Source of the DNA: Antrodiella citrinella
Lineage: Eukaryota; Basidiomycota; Agaricomycetes; Polyporales; Steccherinaceae
Direction of reading: 5' to 3'
Assembly: GCA_004802725.1 (NCBI GenBank)
Contig: SGPM01000070.1
Coordinates: 31,106 to 95,105, forward strand
DNA: 64,000 nt
The notes beneath the pieces were generated by a model that searched no databases, was not told the origin of the DNA, and saw only the letters and a program-made list of their open reading frames with translations. Shown here one piece after another: positions 21,368 through 33,450 of the stretch. Numbering within the stretch: position 1 is the stretch's first letter; every line of letters begins with the position of its first letter. Both the position numbers and the translations under genes were made by a program.

Positions 21368-24300
21368 CTACAACCCCTCAAAGAAGGACAAATCTTGTGC
21401 AGTCAGAGGGCCCTTCTTTCCCGGCGGAACCGCAGCAGGTACACTCTGCAAGCTCCCAGCCCCACTGCTCATGCTCATCCCCACAGAGCTCCCCGACTGC
21501 GACCCCATCAGCCACTTCCCCGACCCCGCAGACGACACCGACTGAGAATGCAACATCCCCGGCCTCAGACCGTTCGACGAGGTGGTCGATGAGGAAGGCA
21601 ACAATGGTTGGTGCCCAAACGCCGCCGGCGACGAGTTGGACGCTAACAGCCCCTCTGCTGCAGGTGGTGCCGTCGAGTTGAACGACCCAAATGACTCCTC
21701 ATCGTCCGCCAAGAAGTCGAACCCGCTACTCCCCCCTGATGCAGCAGCAGCATTAGGCGGTGGAAACAAGGCCTGGGGGAGCGGGGACGGCGGCGCAGGC
21801 CAGTGCTTTCCCTTTCTCGAGTTCGCCAGGTCCATGAGACTCAGGGTATGCTGATGGTGCGTCTCACGCGCCGGTGGTGGCGGCGCGATGCTTAGTTTCG
21901 GTTTGACAGCAGCAGCAGGGGATGGCGGTCGCAGCTTCGTTACTGGCACGGGTGCCGGTGGAGGTTTCGACATGATGGCTGGTGGTGGTGGTGGCCTGAA
22001 CGTACTGGTAATCTTGGCTGGCAGCTTGGGCGGGGAAGGCGTTCGCAGGCCAGGGGAGGCGGCGAAGGAACTGAACCCGTCGAACCCAGACCCAGATGCA
22101 GATAATAACGAAGACCCACTCGTATCAAAATTCGCGCTATTGCTGGATTCAACGGGTGACGTGAACGCAGAAAATTCGTCGTCGAACGAATCAAATGTCA
22201 CAGGTTGTGTCTTCCCAACGGCAGCCGCAGCACTTTGAAAGAACGCGGTGGCGGATGCCTTTTGAGCCGCTAGCGATTGTCCAAACGACCGCGAACCTGA
22301 CGCCTGCGCTCCGCCGAGCATCGGAACGTTGGTTGCAGATGTGGGAGACTGCAGTTCTGGAGAAAGGAATCCTGAATCCAGGGTGAGGGGCATGGGTTTG
22401 TGAGCAGAAGACTGGAAATCCGCAAAGTCATCATCATCGTCATCGAGGGAAGCCACGGCATGAGAAGCTTGAGAAGAGGTGAATGTAGAACGAGGAGGTG
22501 GTAGCAGCGTCCGCGACGTGCTCGCGGGAGGTGGAGGCAATGGTGTGTGCCCACGGGAGACCGGCGTGGGAACGAGGCCCAGCTTAGAAGGGGGTGATAC
22601 TGCGTTCGGATAGAGGAGGGCCAACGGAACACTGGAAGTCGGCGTGGTTGGTTGCAGACCATCAGCAGGTAATGATGACGTAGGTGACGAGGAAGGGGAC
22701 ACGGGGGATGAAGATGATGACGGTGGAGGCAGCACGCCGATATTCGGTGGACGCATGCGACTCGTAGAAAATGTGGACGATCTGTTCGTTTGAGATAGGC
22801 TGGAGTGAGGGCGTATCGGAGGAGACATGGAAATGGGAGTCTGTGAGCGCGATGATTGTGAAGAAGGAGGGGGAGGGAATGTGAATGGCTGCTTCACTGA
22901 TGAGAGCACGGGTGTGTGCGAGCGTGAAGCCGGCGGCGGCAGCCCAAAAGGCTGGGCTGATGTGCTTACTGATATTGGAGAGGGAGTGACTGGCTTCATT
23001 TGCGACTGCAGAAGAGAAATAGGTGACTGAGGTCGGGAGGTCAAGGCAACGGACGGTGAGGACAGTGTTGGCGAGGGTTCAGCGCTAAGGAGGGGGAATG
23101 TGCCTGAAACGCTGCTCGATGCAGGAGAAGTCATAACATCAAAGAAGGAGTCAAATCCATTCAATGTTGCTTGCGATGACTGTGCTGGTGGTGGAATAGT
23201 CATACTATTTCCCGATCGTGGTAGCACTAGTGTCGTAGGGGCACTGCGAATGGTAGGAGTCGACGCGGGTGGAGGAGCGAGCAGGGGTGGTAGAGAATTC
23301 GAAGGAAGCATGGCAGACAATGCCTTGTGGTCATCTTCCCCGTCATTGCTTACGCTTGGCACGACGTCTGAGAGGTACTCGAAGTCACCAGATGATAGTG
23401 CTAGTGACTGCCGTGGACTTGAGCTTGTGGACGACACTGAACTCTGGCGGCGAGAGAAACGACCAAGGAAGCGCGAGACAGCGGATGGTGCAGCGGTAGG
23501 CGCAATCTCCGTCCCGTCCAGCTCAACCATCGGAGCATCAGCATAAGACGACGCAGCCGCTGGAGCGGATGATGTGGCGCTAGTGGTGAGAGTAGCAGAA
23601 GGTAGCGTAGAGACTTCCACGGGTCTCGTTGAGGAAACAGAACGTACACTTTCCGCACTATTTCTCTTATCCAATGAGGATCTGTCGATAGCCTCTACCG
23701 GCGACGCTCCATTGCTGGTCGATGGCGTCGCAGTATGTCCAGACGCCGCGGCAGGAGCAGAAGGAGTAAAAGGTTTCGAATCCTTCTTTCCCCAGAACGA
23801 AAACAGTCGACCCGTGCTCTTCTGCGCTGCTACCACAGGTTTGGGAGCTTCCTTCTCCAGTATCCTCCAACCTAACGGCACAACATCTTCTTCAACAACG
23901 TCTTTCTGACCCCTTACGGCTGTTTCCCATGCCGTAGAACCTTTGCTCGCCATATAGTGTGACATTGGACTGTCCTTCACCATGGGCAGATTTCGGGTTA
24001 ATCGCAATGCATTACTCATACCCTTATATGTTGCTGTCTTCGGGAAGTTGAGAGGCGGTTGTAGAGTCAAGTCTGGAAGGTATTGGTGTCTGATCACGGT
24101 TCTATCAAGTATGTGAGACACGCGAACAGGACATAAAACAGGCATGTTACTCACAAGTCATCCAAGTCATCCAAAGTAGCCCTGAGGTTGTTCCTGAACG
24201 AGTCCTTGTCATCGTCAATTTGCTTGGGATCAACTTTGGCTGTAAGACTTTTGAACAAATGTTCACAGTGCTCCTTGATGTCGTCTACATAACCCGATGG

Positions 24301-25115
24301 CTAGACAATTCATAAGTCGGACTAATCATTTGGCAAGAAAGAGCTCGTACAATCCTACGATCAAAATTCTCCTTTCGCCTTCGGGCAGCCGTCCACTCGT
24401 CTTCAACTTCCGCTTCGTCATCACTCTTCTCCTCTGCAGCATTGTTCCATGCGGATCCCCATGTATCCTCCTCGATGTCTCCTACAACGCCTGCTTTGTA
24501 TGGTGCAGTGTCGTCAGAAGTTTCGAAGCCAGAGGAGAAACCTCCGAAGCCGTCAGGACTAGATGACCGAGAAGGTATAGGAATGGGGACAGGTATCCGT
24601 GGTGGGCTCTCCGGTTCTGCAGGGCACGGGGTAGATGGTGATGGTTCACCCGGATCACCTATTGGCGAGTCGACTGACGGTTGACTTGTATCCTGTGGCA
24701 GTTCTTCCTCAGGTTCCGACGCTGTCAGAGTCGATGTCGGAGACAATGTCGCGGCTTCCAAACCATCTTCCGTGATGATCTTCGTCTCCTTTGCGGCTGA
24801 TTTGCCGATGTGAATGGAATCGTAAGTGCTCGTCCCCCAGGCCATGTCTGGTTCCGTGTGCGACCACCCGAAGCCATGCGAGTCCTCTGACGGCTCGTTC
24901 CATCGTATATCTGCACCAGTACTCCAAGAAGGGGCGGCCAGGTCGGCCTCACTATCTTCTACAGTGTGTGAGGGTCCAATTGAGGGGGAAACTGTGCGCA
25001 ACCAGGAGGGTTTCAAGCTGAGACTCGAGAGGGTAGCGGTGGCCTTCGTCGTCGGGGCATCTTGTTCGTCGACTTGGACAGATTCTCCCCAGGCATTGTT
25101 ATAAAGGTCATCCAT
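21368..25115 (-). CDS. large low-complexity protein with acidic-Phe motifs, trafficking-like
   Basis: The product is not recognised as a named family. Three exons encode roughly 1,200 residues. An acidic N-terminus (MDDLYNNAWGESVQVDEQD) leads into a short conserved-looking core (PSGYVDDIKEHCEHLFKSLT; DDLDDLYLPDLTLQPPLNFP; VRGQKDVVEEDVVPLGWRIL). A very long Pro/Ser-rich disordered region follows. Acidic-phenylalanine motifs recur: GFGGFSSGFETS, DDDDDFADFQSS, FDSFDDEFSAFTS, FDFLADDEESFGSF and the C-terminal LSFFEGL. Such motifs in accessory proteins commonly bind adaptor appendage (ear) domains, so a clathrin-adaptor accessory role is a reasonable inference but not shown. It is transcribed away from the NOC4 3' end. 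Confidence 0.6.
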
Positions 25116-25335
25116 CCAGTACTCGTGTCAGGTGTAGCCTACGTTCATGAGATGTGCATGTGAGTTTCGGTAGAAGAAAGGTATTCCAGCAATGTTCCAG
25201 TTGACCCCGCATCTGCCGGCGGCACATCATGAAATAAGCGCTAAAGTGGCCCGCCACAGTCCAGACTCCAAAATCAAGTTCATTGGCGACAGACTCGGCA
25301 AGCAGACGGTAAATGGGATGTAGACATCATATTAT

Positions 25336-27505
25336 CTACACGAATGACCACAAGTCCTCGACGAGATCCACTTGTGGGGTATCAGAATTAGGTTTTTGGA
25401 ACCAAGTGTGGTGTGAGGGCTCCGTAGCAAGTGCTGGTTCCTTCTTGACTCTCCTCTTCACTTCCGTGTCAAACAGCTACCCGGGCAAGAGAATGAGTCA
25501 GTGAATTTGTGCAAATAATAACAAAGTAACATACCGTGGCGTAGGTGTGATCCAAAAAGTCTTCCAGCGCGTAGTTGGGCTTCGTAAACGCCTCTGTAAA
25601 TATCTTCGCAAGGGTTGACACGGCAGAATGGTAATGGTGCCTGTGAGTGTACAACTCCCACAGCGAGGACTCCAACGCTCGTGTTTTCGTTGGATTGACT
25701 TCGGTTTCATCAAATGGGTCTACAAGGTCCAATCAATATACACATAACAAAGTAGCCTGGCGAAAAGAAAGCGTACCATGCTCGAAACCTTCTTCATCGC
25801 GATGTATCAACACCATCAATGAAGGATGTTTCTTGAGGATGTTGTATGTGAATGGGATGATCATGACGATGGCGGATGGCGGTGCGGACAACGACAGACG
25901 GGCTAGACGTTTCACGAAGGAAGCTAATAATGTAACGGGTAGATGTCTGTGATTTCAAGTAAGCTTCCCTTAATTTTCGTCGTCAACGAAGATATAGACG
26001 TACGTGGAACTGAGGAACAGTTCCGTCATACGGAAGAATCGTGCTCGGTTTCTGAGGTGGAGGACGTCTCGATCCAGGAAGGTATAAAGTCGAGTATAGA
26101 ATGAGGGGTAGTCCCTAGATTGATGTGAGCCATTGGAAAGCGCAGCACAAATGACCATTGTGAAACTCACAGATTGTATTCTTTCATCAAAATGAACAAT
26201 GCATTCAAGGACAGTAATCCGACGCTACCACCATAGTCAACACACGAACCAACCCAGTCCATGAGTAGCACTGCTCGAGTCATATGTGGCATTACACCTC
26301 TATGCATCACATTCAAAGCTCTTGTCGCTAAGGCTTTTTTTGAACTTTCATCTCCCACCGTTAGATAGGGCAGAAGAGAAAGCCAAGCCCGCGTGAACAT
26401 GGCTTTGTGTGCACCAAGAGAATGCAGCGACTGATGCACGGACAGTTTGTGTAGTCTCACGTGAGCCTTCTTCTCTTCCGCTACGGGAGCCTCGTCCTCG
26501 AAGTATTTGCGCCAGTCATCCTCCGCATCCTCGGCCAAGTCTTGAGAAGCTTCGCCATTCGGTGTCTGGTCGACATCGTCTTCTCCAGTCGATTTAGGTT
26601 TGGGAGGTCGCGAGCCAAGTTCCTCCACCCACCAAGAACTCAATTCTTTGCCTTCGGTTGGAAATGTATTCAGCTGCTCCAAGAAGGAAAGCAAGTTGGC
26701 CGGAACATCTGGGTTGTCGAAAGACGACAACACATTTCTGCAAAAGCTATCAAGGAGATGGTGAACACGAGATAACAATGGACGTACGCAGATTCCCTGA
26801 GGAAGAACCACCGGACATCGTCGTTCACGCTCAACCACTTCTCTACGAAAAGATCTCTAACCTCAGGATCTACCTTCCTGCCTTCATCATTCTCCTCAGA
26901 TTTGCATTTCTTGAACCTTCTTTTGTGACGAGGTGATGGGGGACACGTCAACAGAGCATTCACGACTAGCTTGAAGTGTACGTTGTGCCATTGTGGACCA
27001 GTGCTGGAAGTCTTGCTCACGGAAGTAGACAAATGCTTTTGTATCGACATCAGGATGTCGAGTGCGGCTGTCTATTAGGGCGGTCAAACTTCTTCCAAGT
27101 ATAGAGACACAATCACCACTTATAACATACCCGCAACTTCAGGTCCTCATCCTGCAGCAACCCACCCAGTAACTGCGTGTATCTCTGCAGCCGCTCGTTG
27201 AGCCATGACCGAACTTTCTTCGCAGCTTCATCAGACGAGGGCGCATGGAGCAAGCCAGCCGAGAGAATAACAATAAACACTCTGTAGAGGGTGTATATAG
27301 CTCTGGAAAGGATGGGAGGTTCCTCTGCCTTGCGTGCAATGTCGAGTAAATCCGTGAGCTGATTCAACGAAGTCTTGGTCGCGACTGCGATAATAAGGCC
27401 TGTTTCTAAGCTTTGAATGTATACTTCCACATTGATGGCCGCATTGCTGTCGTTGTTCAGCTTGCGCTTTTTCAAGGAAGCAGGGAGGGAGGGTCGCGGA
27501 GCCAT
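25336..27505 (-). CDS. NOC4: nucleolar complex protein 4 (NOC4/UTP19), CBF/Mak21 family
   Basis: NOC4 acts with Nop14 in maturation and nuclear export of the small ribosomal subunit. The start at 27505 gives MAPRPSLPASLKKRKLN, a basic leader. Later blocks are LTDLLDIARKAEEPPILSRA, VRWFFLRE, an acidic linker (DLAEDAEDDWRKYFEDE), HKAMFTRAWLSLLPYLT, RALNVMHRGVMPHMTRAVLL, DWVGSCVDYGGSVGLLSLNA, DYPSFYTRLYTFLDRDVLHL, RFFRMTELFLSSTHLP and TNALEDFLDHTYAT-like sequence, ending VEDLWSFV. This order is that of the CBF domain of NOC4. About eight short introns are inferred from frame changes. The divergent neighbour is a J-domain gene. Confidence 0.88.
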
Positions 27506-27828
27506 GGCAGTTGAGGTGAGGTCGTCGGACTTGAATTCGAAAAATAAGGATGTCTTCCGATCATGATCTAATCTAATCTGCGCTGGATGTGAATTGCATG
27601 CCTTGGCCCGCGAGGATACGCTCAGCCCTTCTCCCTCGTTCTATAACCTTCCCCTAATCTTTGTATATAAGTAGAGGCGGTAGAGGTCCAAGCGTGTCAA
27701 GACTTCTCCTGCAACCACGACCTTCTACCTCTGGATCCCACTACTAGTTGCACAGGTCGTCGCTGGCACAACTGCGTTGGTATCGGTAGTACTAGGGCCC
27801 AGGGTGACGAGCTAGTACTGTCTCGAAG
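27506..27828. promoter_or_regulatory. divergent promoter region, NOC4 / J-domain gene
   Basis: This 323-nt spacer carries a TATATAAG at 27664-27671 on the plus strand, 158 nt before the J-domain start. That suits a TATA element with a leader of about 130 nt. GATTAGATTAGATCATG-like repeats lie near the NOC4 side. Confidence 0.45.
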
Positions 27829-29568
27829 ATGGCGACCGACCTCTATGAAATCCTTAGATTGGATAGGAATGCATCTCCAGAAGAGAGTACGTCGTTCACT
27901 CCTTTAACCGTCCGCCATAACGTATGTATTTAACCTGCGCCACAGTTCGCAAGGCGTACCGTAAACGCGCCATGGCAACCCATCCAGACAGGATTCAAGG
28001 TGCGAGAGAGAAAGAAATCGCCACCGAAGAATTCCGTGAGGTGAGCTCGTCTTCTCAGTCCATTGAAGTCAGCTATTGAAGGCCGTCTTGAAGGTCAGCA
28101 ACGCTTATGAGGTTCTGAGCGATCCAGCAAAGCGCGAAGTAAGATTCTGATTCAAACTTCCTAACAGATGCATGGGTCCTAATTCATCGGTTTCAGATGT
28201 ATGACAATGCTGGTGTATGGCCACCTGATGTGAACGACAGACCAGCACAGACCAACAAGAGGAGATCCTCTCGCAGACCAGAGCCTTCTCCCTTCAATAA
28301 TGACTTCTTCGATAACGATCCATTCCCGCAATTTGGAAATGCGTTCGGACGGTCTCCCTTCGGTAGTGGATTCAATTTCCACTTCACCAACCCCTTTGAC
28401 TTGTTCGACTCCCTCTTTGGCGACCTTCGATCGCAGGGATTCTTTGATTCAAACATCACGTTTCCGCATGGACCCGGCGGCATGTCTGGCTTGCTCTCGA
28501 GCGCGCCATTCGCCTCTAGTCAGAGTCAAATGATGTCTTTCAGCAATATGGGCAACAGCGGTACCGGTGGTCGATGGGTCTCTCAGAGCCAAACGACACG
28601 CATTGTCAATGGTGTTAGTGAAACGATCATCAAGCAACGAGATTCGCAGGTGCGCTTAATATGCATCGTTCAATACATGCCATTTCAGACAAGGACCTTT
28701 GTTTTCTCTGTTCCAGGGGAATGAGCATGTTCGCTACAAGACAGCACATGGGGAACGGTACACAATCAATGGTGTACTGCAACCTTCTGAGCGCAGCCGT
28801 GTACGAGACGCATCCGCATCCCCACCGGAGTCTCCAAGGAAATACGCTGAGAAACATCATTCCTCTCGTCGAGCCTTAGAGTACGGGCAAGCTCACGAGG
28901 ATTCTAACATCAGACCTAGCAATCGTCATGGTCGTACTCAGTCTACTAGTCGTCACGGTCATTCCTCCCGCCACGATGGTACGTAATCTGCATTCGTGCA
29001 GTCTCAGATGAGCTTAATCTTATCGATATATCCAGGCCGCGATGACATATATCCACAAACAAATACCTCATACAATCCTCCGCCGTCCAACACTTTCGGA
29101 CCCTCTGGTCGTGGACACGCCGTTCCTGACACTCAGGCCTTCGGAGAGCCTGTTCATTCACCTTCCCGGTCCCGAAAGGATCCTGGCTTCTCCCCTCGCG
29201 ACACCGCTCAACGTACTCGAGCACTTGAATATCCCTCTGGACAATTGCGTACAGAAGCCGCCTTTCCCGGAGGAAGCCCCAATCGTGTGCGTCCCGACAC
29301 AGGGCTTGGTCTAGATGTCCCACTCAACACTGGTCCGAGTCGATCCCGTACATCGCCAAGATTAGCTCCATTGGCAGCTCTCGATGCGCCCCTTGACACA
29401 GGCCGTTCTCGCCACTCTCACACCCGCTCTCACTCCGACAAGACGCATGCATCCCCGCCAACCACCCGCACACGCTTCCAAACCCAGCTTCCGCCTCTGG
29501 AGGGCCCTTCGACTTCTGCTCAGAAGTCCGGGTCGAAGTCGCGCCGCGCTGCTGATGACGGGTGGTGA
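27829..29568 (+). CDS. type-B-like DnaJ (Hsp40) co-chaperone, long Ser-rich tail
   Basis: The J domain occupies the first 80 or so residues (MATDLYEILRLDRNASPEEI, RKAYRKRAMATHPDRIQG with the HPD triad, EVLSDPAKREMYDNAG). It stimulates Hsp70 ATPase activity. A Gly/Phe/Asn-rich linker (FGNAFGRSPFGSGFNFHFTN; FDSLFGDLRS) and a segment SQTTRIVNGVSETIIKQRDS resemble DNAJB6-type proteins. No Zn-finger or CTD substrate-binding domain follows. Instead there is a Ser/Arg/His-rich disordered tail ending SRRAADDGW. Introns fall inside the J domain and at several later points. A nucleocytosolic location is likely since no targeting signal is seen. Confidence 0.85.
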
Positions 29569-30504
29569 ATGAGGTAGGTATATGAGCCTTTTGTGATTAT
29601 GACCGTGGCATTGATACCTTGGCTGGTTGTATTGTGCAGGAAGAAGATGCCTGCAACCTCGTTCAAGTTGATAGCAATGACCGTGAAACCTCTATGCGCC
29701 CCACTCACTATCCGGACTTGTCTTGTATGTTGCTATCCCTGCGTCCTTGTCTCTCTGTGCCTTTGTCTGTTTGCGTCTTTGTTTCTTGTGTCCTTGTCTT
29801 TCTTACTTGCTATCGTCTTGTTTTGGAAGGGGGCCATACTTAGATATGCCCTTCTTCATTGTACGTCTAGTTTGTATCGTTCACGTTTGGCTATATTCAC
29901 CTTCCGGACATTTATGTTGTACACCTACAATATACCTTGTATCGCTCACGTTTTGACATCCGCTCTACCTTCATGCATCATACTTTGTCTGTATACTTAT
30001 GTTTTTCTTTGATCTCGCACACTTCCTGTCATGCTAGCTATGGAATACAAATGACGTTTTCACGTTCAACAATTGCAACTTTCAAGTCGCATCCGAAAGG
30101 GATTAATAGCTGATGCAAAGCTAATCTCCATTGACATCGAATCGGGAGGTGAGTAATGAGAGTGTAGGTACACGTTGAATGAAGAGGTAGGCAAGAGTCG
30201 CGGAGAGATGCAGGAGGAAAGAGGAACGATTCCGAACGAATGACCCAGTAAAAAAGAAAATCAGGAGTACGAAAGTGAATAAACTATGGTAAGGAGTGGC
30301 TACTGACATAGAAACACTCAGCAATGCATGAGGGTAGGATGGAACGGGCGAGAGTGATTGGAGAACGTTTGACCTGGCGATACACATATGATATGAAAGA
30401 GGCTAAATGGGTAATGAATGTGGAACGACGTCGCACGCAACGTCGGATATAGAACGAATTGAATCACGGAAAACACTACTTACAACGAACGACTTGTGGA
30501 GAAC
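29569..30504. other. convergent 3' spacer, J-domain gene / STE50-like
   Basis: No gene is supported in these 936 nt. The first half is T/C-rich on the plus strand (CTTGTCTTTC and CTTTGTTTCTTGTG runs), which creates long but hydrophobic low-complexity frames at 29593-30012. Both flanking genes end here, so untranslated regions account for part of it. Confidence 0.4.
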
Positions 30505-32964
30505 TCAAATGACGGCCGTCGTTCGTGAGGGATGCATGGGCGGGAAAGCACTTGACATCGGCGAGACCTGCGCCTGTTGGATCGGAACCGAAATATCCCC
30601 ACCGAGCCCGCCGTCTAGGGATAATGTGGCTGAGCTGAAGGCATTTGGAGCACCACTCGTACTTGGTGTAGCTGGAACGCCTGCAGGGGTGGGTACCTTG
30701 CCAATGAACCATGACGGGACCCAGCCGCGATCGCCATTCTCTTCTTTGACGGCCTGTGAAGATGTGTGGTGAGCATACGTCATGAAGTAAAACGATAGGA
30801 GAACATACGTATGACCAATGGTTATAACGCTTGAACACCCGTAATTGATCGTCCTTGACCAGATCCAACTCCTCCTCTCCCTTCTTCTTGTAATCCATCA
30901 ACGCAATCCCCGGGAAGCTTGTCGACAATATGCTCAACGGCAGGATTGGCGTCTTGCCTGTTCCTCCCGGTGTTGTCGGCGGCGTATCTGCTGAACCTCG
31001 AGCGGTGGCTTCTGCAATAGCACTAGCCACTGGGACGCTCGTCTCCAGTAAACAGCCTGCTGGGACCCAGCCCTGTTTGGTCAAATCGGGTTCGACTGCT
31101 CCGGAACCTTCGGGATCTCGTTGTACCACCCACCAACCTCGTGCGCGAGACAAGATGAGGAAGGTATCTCCACTGTGAAAAAGCTACGATCAGAGACAAT
31201 CAAGAATAGAGGGGAAGTAGTACTCACACAACAACGTCGAACTCGTCCTCCTGTTCCGCCATATAAGGATAGATAGCCACAGCATACGACACTCCGGTGG
31301 AAGGTGGGATCTCTCTTACAACTGATGGTATGCCGCTCTCGTCCAACGCCGAGGATCCAAGCGCGGCTTGCCCCTTCAACGGTTCTACAGTCGCGGCCGT
31401 CAGATCGTCCGCCGATCGCTCCTTCGTTTCCACCGATGGGGACATAATTTCTGGCCATGATGACTGCCCGCTTCCACCTGGCACGCCAGACATAATACCA
31501 GGTGCAAGATTGCTGACATGGCTGTTCACTTGCAGTTGTAATGGTCGCCCACGACTAGATCCCTGAGATGCTTGTGATACAGCTGTGGCTGGACCATGTC
31601 CGTTGGATGAACCAGATGCGCCAGACAGTGGCGGTGACTTGACGGATGAAGTCTCGGAATTCGCTTTGCGGGCGGCTTGCTTTTGCTGGGCCACCGCGAT
31701 AGGCGAACGAATATCTTTGATATGCTTCAGCATGAACACTGGATTCTTTTTGGCATCTTTCAGCTTTTGGAAGAGTAGCAGCGGCTTCTCGTCATAGCTA
31801 AGACACCTCTCAATCCGGTTGCCTGAGAGAAAATGAGGATAAGGTATATGTGAACGGTATAGGTATCCTGAGACATACCGGGGTAGCCATAGCAGATGAA
31901 CATAGCATAATTCTGCCAGTCGTCGTTATTGATCTTGTACTTCTTCAGGGCAGCAGGTAGAACCTTCCATGCTGGATCGTCAAGGCTGACTTTGAAGCTC
32001 TTCAGATTATCCGAACTCTCCTGCCTCTGTGGCTTTGGTGGAATATGTGCGCTCGAGCTTGCGGCTGTTGTGCTGGTGGCGAGCGAATTTGTGTTGGATG
32101 ATCCCCTTGATTTATCGGAAGAGGATGACGGAGGGTCTGCGCGAGATGAAGAATTGGCGAACTCATATTCAGTACGTTGAGGTGAAGGTTGCGGTGAGGG
32201 GGATGAAACGACTTCCGAGACAGGCTTTGTGGGTGATCGTGAAGGCTTGACGAAAGATGCCCATTTGAATGAAGATTGGCGAGTGACTGGACTGCTTTCT
32301 GCCTCCGACTGCAGCGGTGTCAGTGACCGCGAACGAAACGCTCAGATGGATATTACTCACCGGTCGACTCTGTGACGCCCGTATACTGCCAATATCCTCC
32401 AGACATATATGCACACTATCGTTCAACCGTCTGTTCTCATCCTCCAACTGGCGTAGTCGTTCGGCTGTTTACAATATCAGAGGCTGCCCCATCAAAAAGT
32501 ATGAAACATAGTGACGCACCTTGGTCCTTAATTAGACTGTACAGTCTATCGACACTGAGATTCTCCTGGCGTTCCTCCACCTCAGCTGTGGATTGTGTGT
32601 AAGTGCACAGTATAGAACAAATGAAACATGGAGACACACATGGAGGAACATAAGCGTCGGGCTCAATTGAAATATTGTGCTGAAGTTTCAGGAGATATAT
32701 TGCTTTGAGAATAGCGAGCCGTTGTCCGATGGTGGCGACGCCGACCTCCTTCAAGCTGTCGGCATCTACAGCACATAGGACATCTCCAGAGATATGGTGG
32801 TCTTGACAAGAAATATGAGTAGGGCCCGCTGCGACGCGAGGGAAAGTGTACGGACCTAGAATTTGGTGTTCGTACTGCGGGAAACCAAGCTTAGACAACC
32901 ACTGGTGGACATCGTTCTCGTCCCAGTCTACTACGCTGCGCTGCTCGTATGAAGCGACATCCAT
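30505..32964 (-). CDS. STE50/Ubc2-type MAPK adaptor: SAM, RA and two SH3 domains
   Basis: This adaptor links small GTPases to the MAPKKK Ste11 in mating and filamentation signalling. The order is a SAM domain (VVDWDENDVHQWLSKLGFPQ … DADSLKEVGVATIGQRLAIL), a coiled coil (QAERLRQLEDENRRLND), a Ser/Pro linker, and a Ras-association domain (WQNYAMFICYGYPGNRIERC; DEKPLLLFQKLKDAKKNPVF). Two SH3 domains follow (VAIYPYMAEQEDEFDVVVGD…GWWVV; GIALMDYKKKGEEELDLVKD…RGWVPSWFIG). The C-terminal SH3 pair is known from the basidiomycete Ubc2 branch and absent from ascomycete Ste50. The frame stays open upstream of 32964 to 33207, but M-DVASYEQRSVVDWDE is the most likely start. About eight short introns are present. 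Confidence 0.87.
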
Positions 32965-33450
32965 GAACGAAAGGAATGTCGGGGTTGTGGGTACTAGTAA
33001 GGAGAAAGCAGCTTGTGCCAAAGCCGGAGTTGTTGGAAGTAGCTCAAAAGTAGCACTCAACTCTCCCAGTTGTGGCCGTCGTTCCGGGAACTCGCCGGAG
33101 CCGGAGCCTAAATAGGCAATCGCCGTCCGTGCTGCGTCTTTGTTCTTGACCATCACAGCATCAGCGCTCAGCTTCAAGACAGACTTCGTGGTCCAAAAAT
33201 GCATCATCGTTCACATAGCAATTAGAACACAAGACAAGGCTACAGATAACACGCTATCCACTGCTATCTCAAATGCGACGTCCGAGCTCCTACAAGTAAC
33301 ATCAATTAGACCGAAGTTCACCATTTCATATACACCTCAAACTATTCTCACTGGACATGGCAACGAGACAGGCAAGACAAGACGCACCTGAGGTTCAATA
33401 CATCCTGGCATCTGTCAAACGTGCTCGAGGTCGAGAACAAAGCCAGAGCT
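32965..33450. other. spacer between two minus-strand genes
   Basis: These 486 nt lie upstream of the STE50-like start and downstream of the TMEM53-like stop. They should contain the STE50-like promoter. An 81-codon in-frame upstream extension of the STE50-like frame is present but lacks family resemblance. No repeat was seen. Confidence 0.35.

Noticed and set aside
21888..23546. Gly/Asp-rich plus-strand frames opposite the low-complexity gene
   Set aside because: They mirror the Pro/Ser-rich minus-strand coding sequence and lack introns, starts or homology.
29593..30012. 139-codon hydrophobic plus-strand frame resembling a membrane protein
   Set aside because: It derives from T/C-rich simple sequence in a 3' flanking region and has no conserved pattern.
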